From: Gammaproteobacteria bacterium
GTDB lineage: Bacteria > Pseudomonadota > Gammaproteobacteria > Pseudomonadales > Cellvibrionaceae
Direction: 5' to 3'
DNA length: 64,000 bases
NCBI GenBank assembly: GCA_004173475.1
Contig: SEBU01000002.1
Coordinates: 434,001-498,000 of the forward strand
A program made the translations under genes and the position numbers. The notes beneath the pieces are model-generated. The model did no database searches, was not told where the DNA came from, and saw only the letters and a list, made by a program, of their open reading frames with translations. Of the stretch, positions 1 through 9,066 are shown one piece after another; the first letter of the stretch is position 1; every line of letters begins with the position of its first letter.

Positions 1-929
1 ATGCGCGATTTAATACCTAACAAATTAAGCGGAATATTTACTGCGGACTGCATATGTAGTTCTGCGTATTCTTCTTCGTTGCGAACATCAACAGCAACAG
101 CACCTGCTGCAAGTTGTTCTGAGTACGCTTCTAAAGAAATGGACGCTACCTGAGGTTCTTTAAGTAATCGATAAAAATCTTGTTTGTCCAGACGCATTAA
201 AACGCCGTCCGTGAGCATAATGACAGACGCATTGCGAGGAGCTTCGTTCACTAAGGCGTCTTCACCAAAACACCGCCCTACTCCAACGGTTGCTAAAAGT
301 TGGCGCCCAGTTTCGTTATGACGCCAAACTTCAGCATCGCCTTCTTTTAAAAAATAACATTGATCGCCTAGCTCGCCTTGACGAATAACAACATCCCCGG
401 CGTATACAACTTGCGGCGTCAAACGAGAAAAAATTTCTTCAACATTGATGGGTGGGACTTTAAAAAATAAATTGGATTTTAAAACTGTCATCATCCAATC
501 AATATCTTCGTCCAAATCTCGCTGACGCGAAATATTAAGTTGAAGGTAATCAGCAACCTGACTCCACGCCATTAATTTGTCCAAACGATCACTATCAAGA
601 CGCAAAATGCTGCAGTCAGATTCTGCTGTAGCGGTTACCCTGCGTGGTTGATGATGCGCTATAGGAAGTAAGCTTGACCGACCATTCACAATAGTCGTCA
701 TATTATTCTCATCGACAAGGCTTACATTTCCATGCAATAGATAAACATGATGAGCATCATAACTACCGCGTACGAAAATAGTTTGGCCTGCGCAGATAAC
801 GTCAGTTTCCGAATTACTCAACAATTCCAACAAATGCGCTTCACTCATGTCTTTGAGCGGAACTAGCGTACGAGTCAAGGATAAGTCGAACTCAGCACGT
901 AATGTTGGTAAATGTTTTCGCGGTTGCAT
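1..929 (-). CDS. Double cyclic-nucleotide-binding domain / rhodanese protein (partial, 3' end off the window)
   Basis: I translated this frame directly; it opens at ATG 929 behind a good ribosome site (AAGGAAG) and is still open at base 1. Two Crp-type cyclic-nucleotide-binding folds are visible, roughly residues 20-130 and 155-265. The second keeps a phosphate-binding-cassette-like stretch (FGEDALVNEAPRNAS), so it may bind a nucleotide; the first is degenerate there. A rhodanese-like domain begins near residue 272 (VDVRNEEEYAELHMQSAVNI); its active-site loop lies outside the window. No DNA-binding helix-turn-helix is seen in the visible part. A regulatory or sensory role is inferred from the domains only. 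It follows the PLP enzyme with a 53-base gap and may be co-transcribed with it. Confidence 0.85.
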   Translation of the reverse strand, partial: MQPRKHLPTLRAEFDLSLTRTLVPLKDMSEAHLLELLSNSETDVICAGQTIFVRGSYDAHHVYLLHGNVSLVDENNMTTIVNGRSSLLPIAHHQPRRVTATAESDCSILRLDSDRLDKLMAWSQVADYLQLNISRQRDLDEDIDWMMTVLKSNLFFKVPPINVEEIFSRLTPQVVYAGDVVIRQGELGDQCYFLKEGDAEVWRHNETGRQLLATVGVGRCFGEDALVNEAPRNASVIMLTDGVLMRLDKQDFYRLLKEPQVASISLEAYSEQLAAGAVAVDVRNEEEYAELHMQSAVNIPLNLLGIKSR

Positions 930-982
930 AGTTACTTCCTTTGCTTTGCAGCAATAATCACAATAACGCCCAGCGCATAAAT

Positions 983-1936
983 CTATAGGTTAAAACCACG
1001 TCGCCCTTGTAACCCGCCAGTATGGATCAAGATAAGCCGGCTGCCACTGGGCCAATAATTTTTCAACATCAGTTGCGCAACGCCCCAACACATTTTTAGC
1101 GTATATACAGGATCAAGTTGTATTCCTGTATCACTCTCGAATTCGCGCATAAACTTATGTAGAAACGGTGGTAATTTTTTCGCGTAGCCTCCGCAGTGAT
1201 AACCGCTGATTAAACGCCAATTGCTTGAAACGTTATTAATCGATTGTTGGTAATCACAAACTTGTTCACCTAAAACACCGCTACCTTTAAGCACCGAGAA
1301 ACCTAATACATTCGCAACCGGATAAGATTCGTGTGTATTTACGAGTCCTGCGGCGACGCCTGCGAGGGTGTTCGCGGTTCCTGCAGCCAAACAAATAGAA
1401 GTATAGTCACCTTTTACTGCTTGTCTTATCGCATTTCCGATTACCCTTGCGCCTTGAACACCGTAGGCATTTGCGCCACCTTCCGGGATCTCAAAAAAAT
1501 CACCGTACAAGTTTTCCAACTCTCGGTTTAACTCCAGCGAACAATTGTTGCGATAATCTGACCGCGATATGAAATGTAATCTCATACCGGCAGATTCTGC
1601 ATCCAGAAGTGTTGGACTCAAAACCTTCGGACGCTCACCACGAATTACGCCAACTGCATTAAATCCATACAATTTCGCTGCCATAGCCGTAGCGTGAATA
1701 TGATTTGAATAGGCACCACCGTAAGTTACTAGTTGTTGCTGCCCTAAATTCCGCGCCGCATGTAAATTATAAAAAAGTTTATAAAATTTATTGCCGCTTA
1801 AATAGGCATCAATAAGATCATCGCGCCTGAAAAGAATCTCAATTCCTTTTTTTTCCGCTAAGGGCCATGAAACTTCTTGCAACTGAATTTCGTTTGCTCG
1901 CGTTAGAAATTCGTCTTCGGATATCAGGTGAATCAA
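983..1936 (-). CDS. PLP-dependent deaminase / D-cysteine desulfhydrase-like enzyme
   Basis: A 317-residue protein of the fold-type II PLP family that contains 1-aminocyclopropane-1-carboxylate deaminase and D-cysteine desulfhydrase. Visible signatures are the lysine-bearing segment SGNKFYKL (residues about 47-54, the likely Schiff-base site), TYGGAYSNH (about 71-79) and a glycine-rich phosphate-binding stretch AAGTANTLAG near residue 185. Family members remove ammonia, or sulfide plus ammonia, from small amino acids in the cytoplasm. The substrate cannot be told from sequence alone, so no gene symbol is given. The start ATG at 1936 lies 20 bases after the coiled-coil gene on the same strand, suggesting one transcript. 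Confidence 0.85.
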   Translation of the reverse strand: MIHLISEDEFLTRANEIQLQEVSWPLAEKKGIEILFRRDDLIDAYLSGNKFYKLFYNLHAARNLGQQQLVTYGGAYSNHIHATAMAAKLYGFNAVGVIRGERPKVLSPTLLDAESAGMRLHFISRSDYRNNCSLELNRELENLYGDFFEIPEGGANAYGVQGARVIGNAIRQAVKGDYTSICLAAGTANTLAGVAAGLVNTHESYPVANVLGFSVLKGSGVLGEQVCDYQQSINNVSSNWRLISGYHCGGYAKKLPPFLHKFMREFESDTGIQLDPVYTLKMCWGVAQLMLKNYWPSGSRLILIHTGGLQGRRGFNL

Positions 1937-1956
1937 TATTCTACAACCATAAAAAC

Positions 1957-3309
1957 TTATCGTTCAGATACTAACTTGTAAGAGATCAATTGGTGATGCT
2001 CACAGCGATCACTTTCACCTTCATGAAACTCCACCGGTGAGCCAATACGCACCAAAGCTCTACCACATTTATGACCATTGCCATCTACGCCATTGCAACT
2101 AGGGTTTTGGTAATGATCAAACCAGGCAGAATAAAGCCTCTCACCAACCCCGGAGTTTTTCGCAATATAAGAAACCGGGTTCTCAAGGTAGTGACTCAAA
2201 TCAGCCAGCGGTATGGTGAATTGTCCGGCGCCCGGATGATAAACCACAAAATTAATTCCAGCTTTCTCCAAACGCGTTAAAAGTTGTTCGCCGCTGTTAT
2301 TGAGCAGTTGCTGATAATCTTGTTTAATTTTTACGATTTCTTCTTTTAGCGCAGTTTCATTTTGGTGCCTATAGAACAACTCGACTTCACGCATGTCGAG
2401 CATTTCACGCAGCTCAGCAGTCGCCGTTTGTACTTTTAAATCGAGTTCAAGCTTAAAATTCTCCTGCAACGCAAGCATTTGACTACTTTCATCGCTTTGC
2501 GCCGCTTTTAATTTATGCTGAAAATATTCGCGTAATCCTTCAACTTTGCTCGCCTGAACATCAAAACTTTCTTTAAGGGAATGATTGCGAACTTCCAGAT
2601 CTGTGTTTTGGTTTTTAAGTTCTTCAATTTTCGCTTGGTATGCCTGCAGTCGTTGCTGATGTTCGTGCTGTAATTTTTGCACGGTTTCTTGCTGTTTCGA
2701 ATGTAAGGTCGAAATCCGCAGTCGCTGTTCTTTTATCAAGCTCGCCATCTGGTTGCGCAGCTCTTGCGAATAATGTTCGTGTATTTTTCTCTTTAGAATC
2801 TTGGTGTTGTGTTGCTGATCTGCGGCATTTGCTGCTACCGGAGCCGCATTTTCCTGCGGGACCTTTCTGAAAATAAGCCCCATGCGATTGCTGCTGACAG
2901 ACTTTTTTATTTGCACGAAGCTGGATTTCGCTGCATCCATCTGGGGATCCCACAACTTTTTTTGATGCCAACCTATTCCGCATTGACTATAACAAGCCAA
3001 ACGGATGGGCCCAGCCCCCATATCCGGCCCCTTCCCAGAGACTTCAGCTAGCTGCTGAAGCGGGATATTCCAACGGCGGTCCACCATACCTTTACCGTCA
3101 AAATCCAACAGGAAAAAGACAGCCGCAGTGACACATAAATTGGAATTAACAACTAGGTAAACCGCTTTAGCAGAGGCACCCTTAAAGTCCGGAACAGGAA
3201 TAAAACCATCAAGAATTGCTTCAAATTCAGGGTACAAGAGCTCACGCGAAATCAAATCCTCTGAAAACAAGACCACAGCCTCTAAGGTTTCTGTGCCCGC
3301 TAAAGTCAT
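1957..3309 (-). CDS. Coiled-coil protein of unknown function
   Basis: A 450-residue protein I do not recognise with confidence. Residues about 1-150 look globular (cysteines in LACYSQCGIGW, possibly a binding site). Residues about 170-340 are a long charged coiled coil rich in Q, E, K and L. The last 110 residues are again globular and contain C-x10-C and C-x3-H patterns (NPSCNGVDGNGHKCGRA, then DRCEHHQL) that could bind zinc. There is no signal peptide or membrane segment, so it is probably cytosolic. It sits first in a three-gene minus-strand run. A structural or DNA-associated role is possible but unsupported. Confidence 0.7.
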   Translation of the reverse strand: MTLAGTETLEAVVLFSEDLISRELLYPEFEAILDGFIPVPDFKGASAKAVYLVVNSNLCVTAAVFFLLDFDGKGMVDRRWNIPLQQLAEVSGKGPDMGAGPIRLACYSQCGIGWHQKKLWDPQMDAAKSSFVQIKKSVSSNRMGLIFRKVPQENAAPVAANAADQQHNTKILKRKIHEHYSQELRNQMASLIKEQRLRISTLHSKQQETVQKLQHEHQQRLQAYQAKIEELKNQNTDLEVRNHSLKESFDVQASKVEGLREYFQHKLKAAQSDESSQMLALQENFKLELDLKVQTATAELREMLDMREVELFYRHQNETALKEEIVKIKQDYQQLLNNSGEQLLTRLEKAGINFVVYHPGAGQFTIPLADLSHYLENPVSYIAKNSGVGERLYSAWFDHYQNPSCNGVDGNGHKCGRALVRIGSPVEFHEGESDRCEHHQLISYKLVSER

Positions 3310-3594
3310 AGATGCAATCCCGGATGTTTAAGGTGAACCAGCCGAAGCCGTCATTTCTCATTGAGTATAAGCCAGCATATTTTTTTGCTATTAGTGGATG
3401 AGCGAAAAACCGCTATTTAAGCCAGATTTGCGGCCTATTACACGCAATAAAGCGCATTGATTGGAGCAGACCCTGTGATCTAGTTAGCTTTTTTGCAAAA
3501 AAATGCCAAACACCGGACGAACCAGCGTTGCATGGACGGGGATGGAGATAATTGAATATTTAAAAGTGCCGGAAAGGAGCGGATTTAAAGACGC
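3310..3594. other. Intergenic stretch with no gene
   Basis: Between the coiled-coil gene and the small acidic reading frame I see no plausible coding frame and no strong terminator. It presumably holds the promoter of the minus-strand run that starts at 3309, but no clear -35/-10 pair stands out. Confidence 0.4.
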
Positions 3595-3675
3595 TTAGAT
3601 CTCTGAATAATCATCAGTTACGTCGTCGTCATAGTCTTCAATATCGTCCAGTAAATCTTCAATGTAGTCTTGCAT
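3595..3675 (-). CDS. Candidate 26-residue acidic small protein
   Basis: An ATG at 3675 opens 26 codons ending in TAA. An AGAGG-type ribosome site lies about 8 bases upstream. The product begins MQDYIEDLLDDIEDYDDD and contains almost only D, E, Y, I and L, with no basic residue at all. It sits downstream of the tRNA-Val/tRNA-Asp operon on the same strand and beyond that operon's terminator, so it probably has its own promoter. No family is recognised. The ribosome site and the extreme composition favour a real peptide, but the length makes chance possible. Confidence 0.45.
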   Translation of the reverse strand: MQDYIEDLLDDIEDYDDDVTDDYSEI

Positions 3676-3854
3676 TGCGAGCCTCTTTCTTAAAATTGGA
3701 TTGTTAGAATTTATTGGTTAAGCGTAGGTTAACAACCAAAAATGACAAATTAATGAATAAAAATACCATTCAATGACATCGTGAAGGATTTGAGGTTCCG
3801 TAAAGAAAAAACAAGAGGATTTAACGAGATTAGTATTTTACAGTTTATCTAAAC

Positions 3855-3883
3855 GAAAAAAGCCGCCCCTAGGCAGCTTTTTA
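3855..3883 (-). terminator. Terminator of the tRNA-Val/tRNA-Asp operon
   Basis: On the minus strand AGCTGCC and GGCGGCT form a stem around a short TAGG loop and are followed by a run of six T. It begins about 9 bases after the tRNA-Asp CCA end. Confidence 0.8.
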
Positions 3884-3891
3884 AATATTAG

Positions 3892-3968
3892 TGGCGGACC
3901 GGACGGGGCTCGAACCCGCGACCTCCGGCGTGACAGGCCGGCATTCTAACCGGCTGAACTACCGGTCC
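3892..3968 (-). tRNA. tRNA-Asp (anticodon GTC)
   Basis: A 77-base cloverleaf. The acceptor stem GGACCGG pairs with CCGGTCC, followed by discriminator G and an encoded CCA. The anticodon loop reads CTGTCAC, giving GTC, and the T arm is GCGGGTTCGAGCCCCGT. The body closely resembles E. coli tRNA-Asp (GTAGTTCAG D arm). It lies 23 bases after tRNA-Val in the same transcript. Confidence 0.97.
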
Positions 3969-3991
3969 GCAAAATCATCTCATTGAAACTA

Positions 3992-4067
3992 TGGTGGGCG
4001 GTACAAGACTCGAACTTGTGACCCATGCCTTGTAAGGGCATTGCTCTACCAACTGAGCTAACCGCCC
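3992..4067 (-). tRNA. tRNA-Val (anticodon TAC)
   Basis: A 76-base cloverleaf starting GGGCGGTTAGCTCAG, with anticodon loop CTTACAA (TAC), T loop GTTCGAGTC and an encoded CCA. It is the first gene of a two-tRNA operon with tRNA-Asp and directly follows a strong promoter. Confidence 0.97.
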
Positions 4068-4083
4068 TTGCTGAGAGGTGCGC

Positions 4084-4111
4084 ATTCTACCTAATTTAAA
4101 TAGGCTGTCAA
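4084..4111 (-). promoter_or_regulatory. Sigma-70 promoter of the tRNA operon
   Basis: On the minus strand a perfect -35 TTGACA (4111-4106) and a good -10 TAGAAT (4089-4084) are separated by 16 bases. A GC-rich discriminator (GCGCACC) follows, as expected for a growth-rate-controlled stable RNA promoter. The start would fall just upstream of tRNA-Val. Confidence 0.85.
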
Positions 4112-4268
4112 ACTTTTTTTACGTCGACTTAACTGCCATTAAATAAGGCAAACTCGTTTTGATTAACAGCATGACTGCGTGATCATCGATTTAAAAAAAT
4201 CATGTTTGCGCTTTTGCAGCCACCTTTGTAATGCGACAATAACCAACCTATTTCCGGTGACAAAATCC

Positions 4269-5789
4269 ATGGAACAAATTTCCGCCAAACATAACATTCA
4301 GAGATGCTTCGTACTGTCGTTGTGTTTGTGTGCGACAAATACATGTTTCGCTGCTGGTAAAGAAGTAGAGGCAAGTTTCACTTTATTAATAATTATTGCC
4401 GGACTTTTAATTATCCAAACCTTACTAATTGCGGGTTTACAGCGCAGCAGATTAAAAAATAAGGCGGCGCGAAATTTATTAAAACTACACCAAAAAGAAC
4501 TGGAACAAAAAATTCAGGAACGTACTCATAGCCTGCATCAAAAAAATAATGAATTGGAAACCGCCATTCAAAATCAAAAAATAATTGCTATACAACTGCA
4601 GGATACGAAACGCCATTTACAAACGATGATTAATTCCGTACCGGACATTTTGGTAGGAGTAGCAGCTGATGGAAACGTTACTTACTGGAATATTGCCGCT
4701 TTTGAAAAAACCGGTGTTTCGTTTGACAAGGCGTTAGGCACACACATACTAACCGCTCTTCCGCAACTGCCACTTTCCGATGAGCAGCTCACCACAATTA
4801 TTAGGAGCCAGAAACCATTTATCAATCAACAACTACAGCAGATAGAAAACGAAGAACCCCGTTTTTATGATTTGCGAATATACCCGCTAAACAGCGGACA
4901 GAGTTTCAACGAGCAAGCATCCGGTGCTGTAATTCAATTAAAAGATGTAACCAAGCGCATCCAGCTTGAAAACATGATGATACAAAATGAGAAAATGTCA
5001 TCGCTTGGCGAGCTGGCAGCTGGGATCGCGCACGAAATGAATAATCCACTCGGGGTTATTTTGCATAATGTGCAAAATATTATCCGCAGAACGACTCTGG
5101 AATTGCAAAGTAATACAGAGGTTGCAGCAAAGCAAAACATTAACTTTAACGAAGTAACAAATTATTTGAATGTTCGCGAGATACCACAATTTTTAGATAA
5201 TATTAAAGAAGCTGGCGAGCGCGCGGGAAAAATCGTGAGCAACATGCTGGAGTTCTCGCACAATAACCATAATGAAAAGAATTGGGTGGATATTCCTAAA
5301 CTCATTGAACAGGCTATAGAGTTTAACCGCAACGCAGGGTTCGCAGAGCAGAGCAAGATGGCGGATATTAAAGTTACGACATCCTTTGATTCAGAATTTC
5401 CGCAGATTTTTGCGTCCGCCGCAGAACTCCAACAAGTCTTCCTTAATTTATTACGCAATGCTTATCAAGCGCTCACCTCTGATGATTACGAACATCCGGG
5501 TGAATTGTATGTGAACATATCAGGACATCAAAAAAAATCCGATGTTATTATTGAAATCAGCGATAATGGCCCCGGTATAAAAGAAAACATAAAGGATCAT
5601 ATTTTTGAGCCATTTTTTACTACAAAGGAAGTAGGTAAAGGCACAGGCCTTGGGCTATCGGTGTCCTATTTCATCATCACTGAACATCACAAAGGTAAGA
5701 TTAGTGTAAGCTCTCAATATGGCAAAGGCGCCACCTTCAAAATCCGTTTGCCGATGAGCGGCGAACGTCAATTTTCATTCGATATCTAA
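4269..5789 (+). CDS. Membrane sensor histidine kinase with PAS domain
   Basis: Counted from ATG 4269 this is 506 residues. That start gives a convincing signal peptide (h-region CFVLSLCLCA, cleavage near CFA-AG); a GTG at 4179 would add 30 residues in front and is less likely. After it come a membrane segment (SFTLLIIIAGLLIIQTLL), a coiled coil, a PAS domain and a kinase core. The phospho-acceptor box is LAAGIAHEMNNPLG. The ATP-binding domain has N-box NLLRNAYQAL, DNGPGI, FEPFFTTK and GTGLGLSV. It resembles NtrB/DctB-type kinases. No response regulator adjoins it, so the partner is unknown. It lies 13 bases before trmA. Confidence 0.9.
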   Translation: MEQISAKHNIQRCFVLSLCLCATNTCFAAGKEVEASFTLLIIIAGLLIIQTLLIAGLQRSRLKNKAARNLLKLHQKELEQKIQERTHSLHQKNNELETAIQNQKIIAIQLQDTKRHLQTMINSVPDILVGVAADGNVTYWNIAAFEKTGVSFDKALGTHILTALPQLPLSDEQLTTIIRSQKPFINQQLQQIENEEPRFYDLRIYPLNSGQSFNEQASGAVIQLKDVTKRIQLENMMIQNEKMSSLGELAAGIAHEMNNPLGVILHNVQNIIRRTTLELQSNTEVAAKQNINFNEVTNYLNVREIPQFLDNIKEAGERAGKIVSNMLEFSHNNHNEKNWVDIPKLIEQAIEFNRNAGFAEQSKMADIKVTTSFDSEFPQIFASAAELQQVFLNLLRNAYQALTSDDYEHPGELYVNISGHQKKSDVIIEISDNGPGIKENIKDHIFEPFFTTKEVGKGTGLGLSVSYFIITEHHKGKISVSSQYGKGATFKIRLPMSGERQFSFDI

Positions 5790-5802
5790 TAGACTCTCAT
5801 TA

Positions 5803-6915
5803 ATGAAGCAATACGAATCTACCACTTACGACGAACAGCTTGCCGAAAAAATTGCTATTTTTAAACAAGATTTCTCTGAACTTAATCTACCAGACCCAGA
5901 AATATTTAATTCTCCACAAAAAAATTTTCGTATGCGCGCAGAGTTCCGCATTTGGCACAAAGGCCCCGTATCTACTTACTGCATGTTTAGCGACGATGAA
6001 TTTAAACGCCCTTACGACATAACAGAGTTTCCGATAGGCTCTGAATTAATGAATCGTTTAATGGCCGAATTAATGGCTGAAATTAATGCTAATGAAATAC
6101 TGCGCACCAAGTTATTTCAAATTGATTTTTTAACAACACTCAGTGGTCAAGCATTAATTTCGATGATATATCACAGAAAATTGGATGACGAATGGGTTTC
6201 AGCCGCCAAGAATTTACAAACCAAGCTAAGCATTTTTGTTATCGGCCGAAGTAAAAATCAAAAAATAGTTGTTGAGCAGGATTTCGTGATCGAACAATTA
6301 CAGGCAGGAGAAATGCGTTTCCATTACCAGCAAATTGAATCCGGTTTTACGCAACCCAATGCGCGGGTCTGCGAAAAAATGCTGACGTGGGCCGTAGAAA
6401 AAAGCCAAGACTGGGGCGGCGATTTAATTGAGCTGTATTGCGGTAATGGTAATTTCACTATGCCACTTTCGCAAAATTTTGAACGTGTTTTAGCTACTGA
6501 GTTGGCCAAGCCTTCCGTAAAATCTGCGCTTTTTAATATGGAATTGAATCAGGTCAAAAATATTGCTATCTCCCGACTTTCCAGCGAAGAGTTTTCACAA
6601 GCGATGGATAAAGTAAGAAGCTTTAATCGACTGGCGGGAATTGATCTGGATAGTTACAAGTTCACCAGCATCTTTGTCGATCCCCCACGCTCGGGTATGG
6701 ACCCGCACACAACTTCAATCACACAGCGTTACGACAACATTATGTATATTTCGTGCAATCCCGTAACCTTGCGCGAAAACTTGAAAGAAATTGTGAAGAC
6801 TCACGACATAACTAACGTAGCCCTTTTTGATCAATTCCCTTATACGCATCACCTGGAAGTGGGTATGACGCTCCGCCGAAAAATTAATCAGAACAACAAA
6901 CGTTTAACCATATAA
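5803..6915 (+). CDS. trmA: tRNA (uracil-5-)-methyltransferase TrmA
   Basis: This enzyme makes 5-methyluridine at position 54 in the T loop of tRNAs, using S-adenosylmethionine. At 370 residues it matches the usual TrmA length (about 366). The SAM-binding motif ELYCGNGNFTMPL, the FVDPPRSGMD motif, the catalytic cysteine in YISCNP (about residue 318) and the C-terminal glutamate in HHLEVGMT (about 352) are all intact. It lacks the TRAM domain and iron-sulfur cysteines of RlmC/RlmD, which supports TrmA. Its 3' end overlaps the convergent GNAT gene by 28 bases. Confidence 0.97.
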   Translation: MKQYESTTYDEQLAEKIAIFKQDFSELNLPDPEIFNSPQKNFRMRAEFRIWHKGPVSTYCMFSDDEFKRPYDITEFPIGSELMNRLMAELMAEINANEILRTKLFQIDFLTTLSGQALISMIYHRKLDDEWVSAAKNLQTKLSIFVIGRSKNQKIVVEQDFVIEQLQAGEMRFHYQQIESGFTQPNARVCEKMLTWAVEKSQDWGGDLIELYCGNGNFTMPLSQNFERVLATELAKPSVKSALFNMELNQVKNIAISRLSSEEFSQAMDKVRSFNRLAGIDLDSYKFTSIFVDPPRSGMDPHTTSITQRYDNIMYISCNPVTLRENLKEIVKTHDITNVALFDQFPYTHHLEVGMTLRRKINQNNKRLTI

Positions 6916-7403
6916 GAAGCTTCAGCGTTACCTGTAACGTATGTTTTAGCATTTCCACGCTCAGCTTCATTTAAATTAATCGATTCTGAAAAACCAAGGC
7001 CTTGCCAAAACTGCTTTGAATTTTGCACAGATAAGAGCGCAACTACACTTACGAAGCTATTTATCGCATAGTGTATTGCAGCCTCGATGAGCTGCCTTGC
7101 CAACCCATAACCCTGCGCCGATTTTAACAACGCAAGATCATGCAAATAGAGGCAATCAGAATCTTCAACGGGTGAGAAAGGCTCGTTAAGCGGATTAATT
7201 TTTCCTACCTTTGACATATAGCCCACCAGGTACGCACATACTTTATTCTCGGACTCTGCAACCCAAGCAGTTGCAGGACTGGAGCGAAAACGTCGCTCAA
7301 TGACCTGGACGGATTCTAAAAAATAATCATGGTAGGCTTCTGCCTGTATGGACTCAACCGCAACCAAGTCGCTTAAGTGCATCGGACGTATTTTAAAAAT
7401 CAT
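6888..7403 (-). CDS. GNAT-family N-acetyltransferase
   Basis: A 171-residue single-domain GNAT protein. The start MIFKIRPMHLSDLVAVESIQ is a classic beta1-alpha1. The acetyl-CoA pyrophosphate-binding loop appears as KSAQGYGLARQLIE near residue 95, and a late GLGF motif (QGLGFSES) is typical of the fold. The acceptor substrate cannot be predicted. Its start codon overlaps the rmuC stop (ATGA), so the two are translationally coupled. The 3' end runs 28 bases into the end of trmA on the other strand. Confidence 0.9.
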   Translation of the reverse strand: MIFKIRPMHLSDLVAVESIQAEAYHDYFLESVQVIERRFRSSPATAWVAESENKVCAYLVGYMSKVGKINPLNEPFSPVEDSDCLYLHDLALLKSAQGYGLARQLIEAAIHYAINSFVSVVALLSVQNSKQFWQGLGFSESINLNEAERGNAKTYVTGNAEASYMVKRLLF

Positions 7404-8986
7404 TCGTTTGAATCCGTAGCATCATCATTTGACTCAAGCAATAAGGACGTATTATCAAGATCTTCATCCGGCTCAATCAAATTATTATCAATGCGTTTTT
7501 TTGTTTTCGCGCCCAAGCGACGCAAATCATTAACACGTTTCACTAAACTTCCACGGCCATCCTGAAGACGATTGCGTGCCGTATTATAAGCGTCCTGTGA
7601 TTTTCCAAGGTAATGTTGAACGTTGTCCATAGCGTCCAGCAGCAGTACGAATTGATCGTGCAGTCCGCCCGCTTCTTTAGCAATGCGTTCGGCATTCTTA
7701 TTTTGTTTTTCGTAACGCCAGATATTTTCCACGGTCCGCAAGGTTGCAAGCAAGGTTGTCGGGCTCACTAGAATAATGTGTTTATCGTAAGCTTCGCGAT
7801 ACAAGTTCGGCTCATGCTGTAGCGCCAGCATAAATGCCGCCTCTATAGGGATAAAAATAAAAACGAAATCGAGGGATTTAACACCTTCTAATTTTTCATA
7901 ATCTTTTATATTCAAACCTTTTATATGCCCGCGCAATGAATTTACGTGCGCATTTAAATAATACTTTCGTTCCTGTTCATCGTCTGTGGTGCAAAACTTT
8001 TCGTAATCGATCAAGGAAACCTTTGAATCTATAATAATGTCTTTTTGTTCCGGCAAATGAATTATAACGTCCGGTGTACGACGTGAACCTTCATCGCTTG
8101 TAAAACTCATTTGCGTGTCGTATTCACGGCCCTTTTGCAAACCAGATTCTTCCAGCAATCGTTCAAGTATGACTTCGCCCCAATTACCTTGGGCCTTATT
8201 ATTCCCTTTCAGGGCTTGCGCCAGATTCACAGCATCTTCGCCAATTTTTTGTGCCTGCTTTTGCAATTCCAACACCTGGCCGGATAACCTATTCCGATCA
8301 GCATTTTCTTTTTCGTAAACTTCCTCGACTTTTTTACGGAAATCACTGAGCTGCGATTTGAAAGGGTCGAGTGTGGTTTCCAGTAAAGTCTTGCTGGACT
8401 GGGTAAATTGTTGCTGCTTATTTTCAAATATCTTGTTGGCGATATTTTCAAATTCTTTCGATAAATCAACCTTCGCCTGCTGCAAGAGCGCCAGCTGTTC
8501 CGTGAAATTTTTACGTTCTTGCTCGAGGCGCGTATTTAGCTCGGTTGTTTCCGCATGAAGCTTAGCCAGCGCAGAGTCTTTCTGTTGCAACTCTTGTTGG
8601 ATATTTGCAAGCTGATGAAGTTTTTCTCTAGCCGCTGCCAATTCTTGCAGATGGCGACTCGTTTGTGCCAGGAGGTCATGATGTGCAATTTTTAAGTCAG
8701 CAAATTCTTGCTCTATGTGCTGCGCCTGCCGCTGGGCCTGTGTTAAATCATGTTGTAATGTCGTTTCATGTATGGCGGCCTGGTGCTGCTCATGCACATA
8801 AAAAGCCTTCAACTCACTTTCACGCAACGATAATGCGTCTGCCTGACGCTTACGATAAATTGAGGCCAATACAGCAACGGCTAGAAAGAAGCCAATAACG
8901 AACGCGATTAAAGCAATTATTAAAACGTATGGATTGTTCACAGAAGATCCAGTAGCAGTAAGTGATAAACAACAAATTAAGAACAA
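7400..8986 (-). CDS. rmuC: DNA recombination protein RmuC
   Basis: RmuC limits inversions and other rearrangements at short inverted repeats and carries a predicted nuclease-like fold. The 528-residue protein has an N-terminal membrane segment (VLIIALIAFVIGFFLAVAVL), a long Q/E-rich coiled coil (about 40-230) and the conserved RmuC domain (about 240-480) with GNNKAQGNWGE, RTPDVIIHLPE and IIIDSKVSL, all typical of the family. The start could also be GTG 8941. It is divergent from murI and coupled to the GNAT gene downstream. Confidence 0.95.
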   Translation of the reverse strand: MFLICCLSLTATGSSVNNPYVLIIALIAFVIGFFLAVAVLASIYRKRQADALSLRESELKAFYVHEQHQAAIHETTLQHDLTQAQRQAQHIEQEFADLKIAHHDLLAQTSRHLQELAAAREKLHQLANIQQELQQKDSALAKLHAETTELNTRLEQERKNFTEQLALLQQAKVDLSKEFENIANKIFENKQQQFTQSSKTLLETTLDPFKSQLSDFRKKVEEVYEKENADRNRLSGQVLELQKQAQKIGEDAVNLAQALKGNNKAQGNWGEVILERLLEESGLQKGREYDTQMSFTSDEGSRRTPDVIIHLPEQKDIIIDSKVSLIDYEKFCTTDDEQERKYYLNAHVNSLRGHIKGLNIKDYEKLEGVKSLDFVFIFIPIEAAFMLALQHEPNLYREAYDKHIILVSPTTLLATLRTVENIWRYEKQNKNAERIAKEAGGLHDQFVLLLDAMDNVQHYLGKSQDAYNTARNRLQDGRGSLVKRVNDLRRLGAKTKKRIDNNLIEPDEDLDNTSLLLESNDDATDSNE

Positions 8987-9066
8987 ATAAGTAGTTGAGC
9001 CGTTTGACGCCCTACCCTAAAATTCAACTTTCCGCATTTTAGCGTAATTTCTCATACCGAGCTTAC

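Noticed and set aside
3892-4067. tRNA genes as possible integration site of a mobile element
   Set aside because: No integrase, no direct repeat of the tRNA 3' end and no change in gene content nearby were seen.
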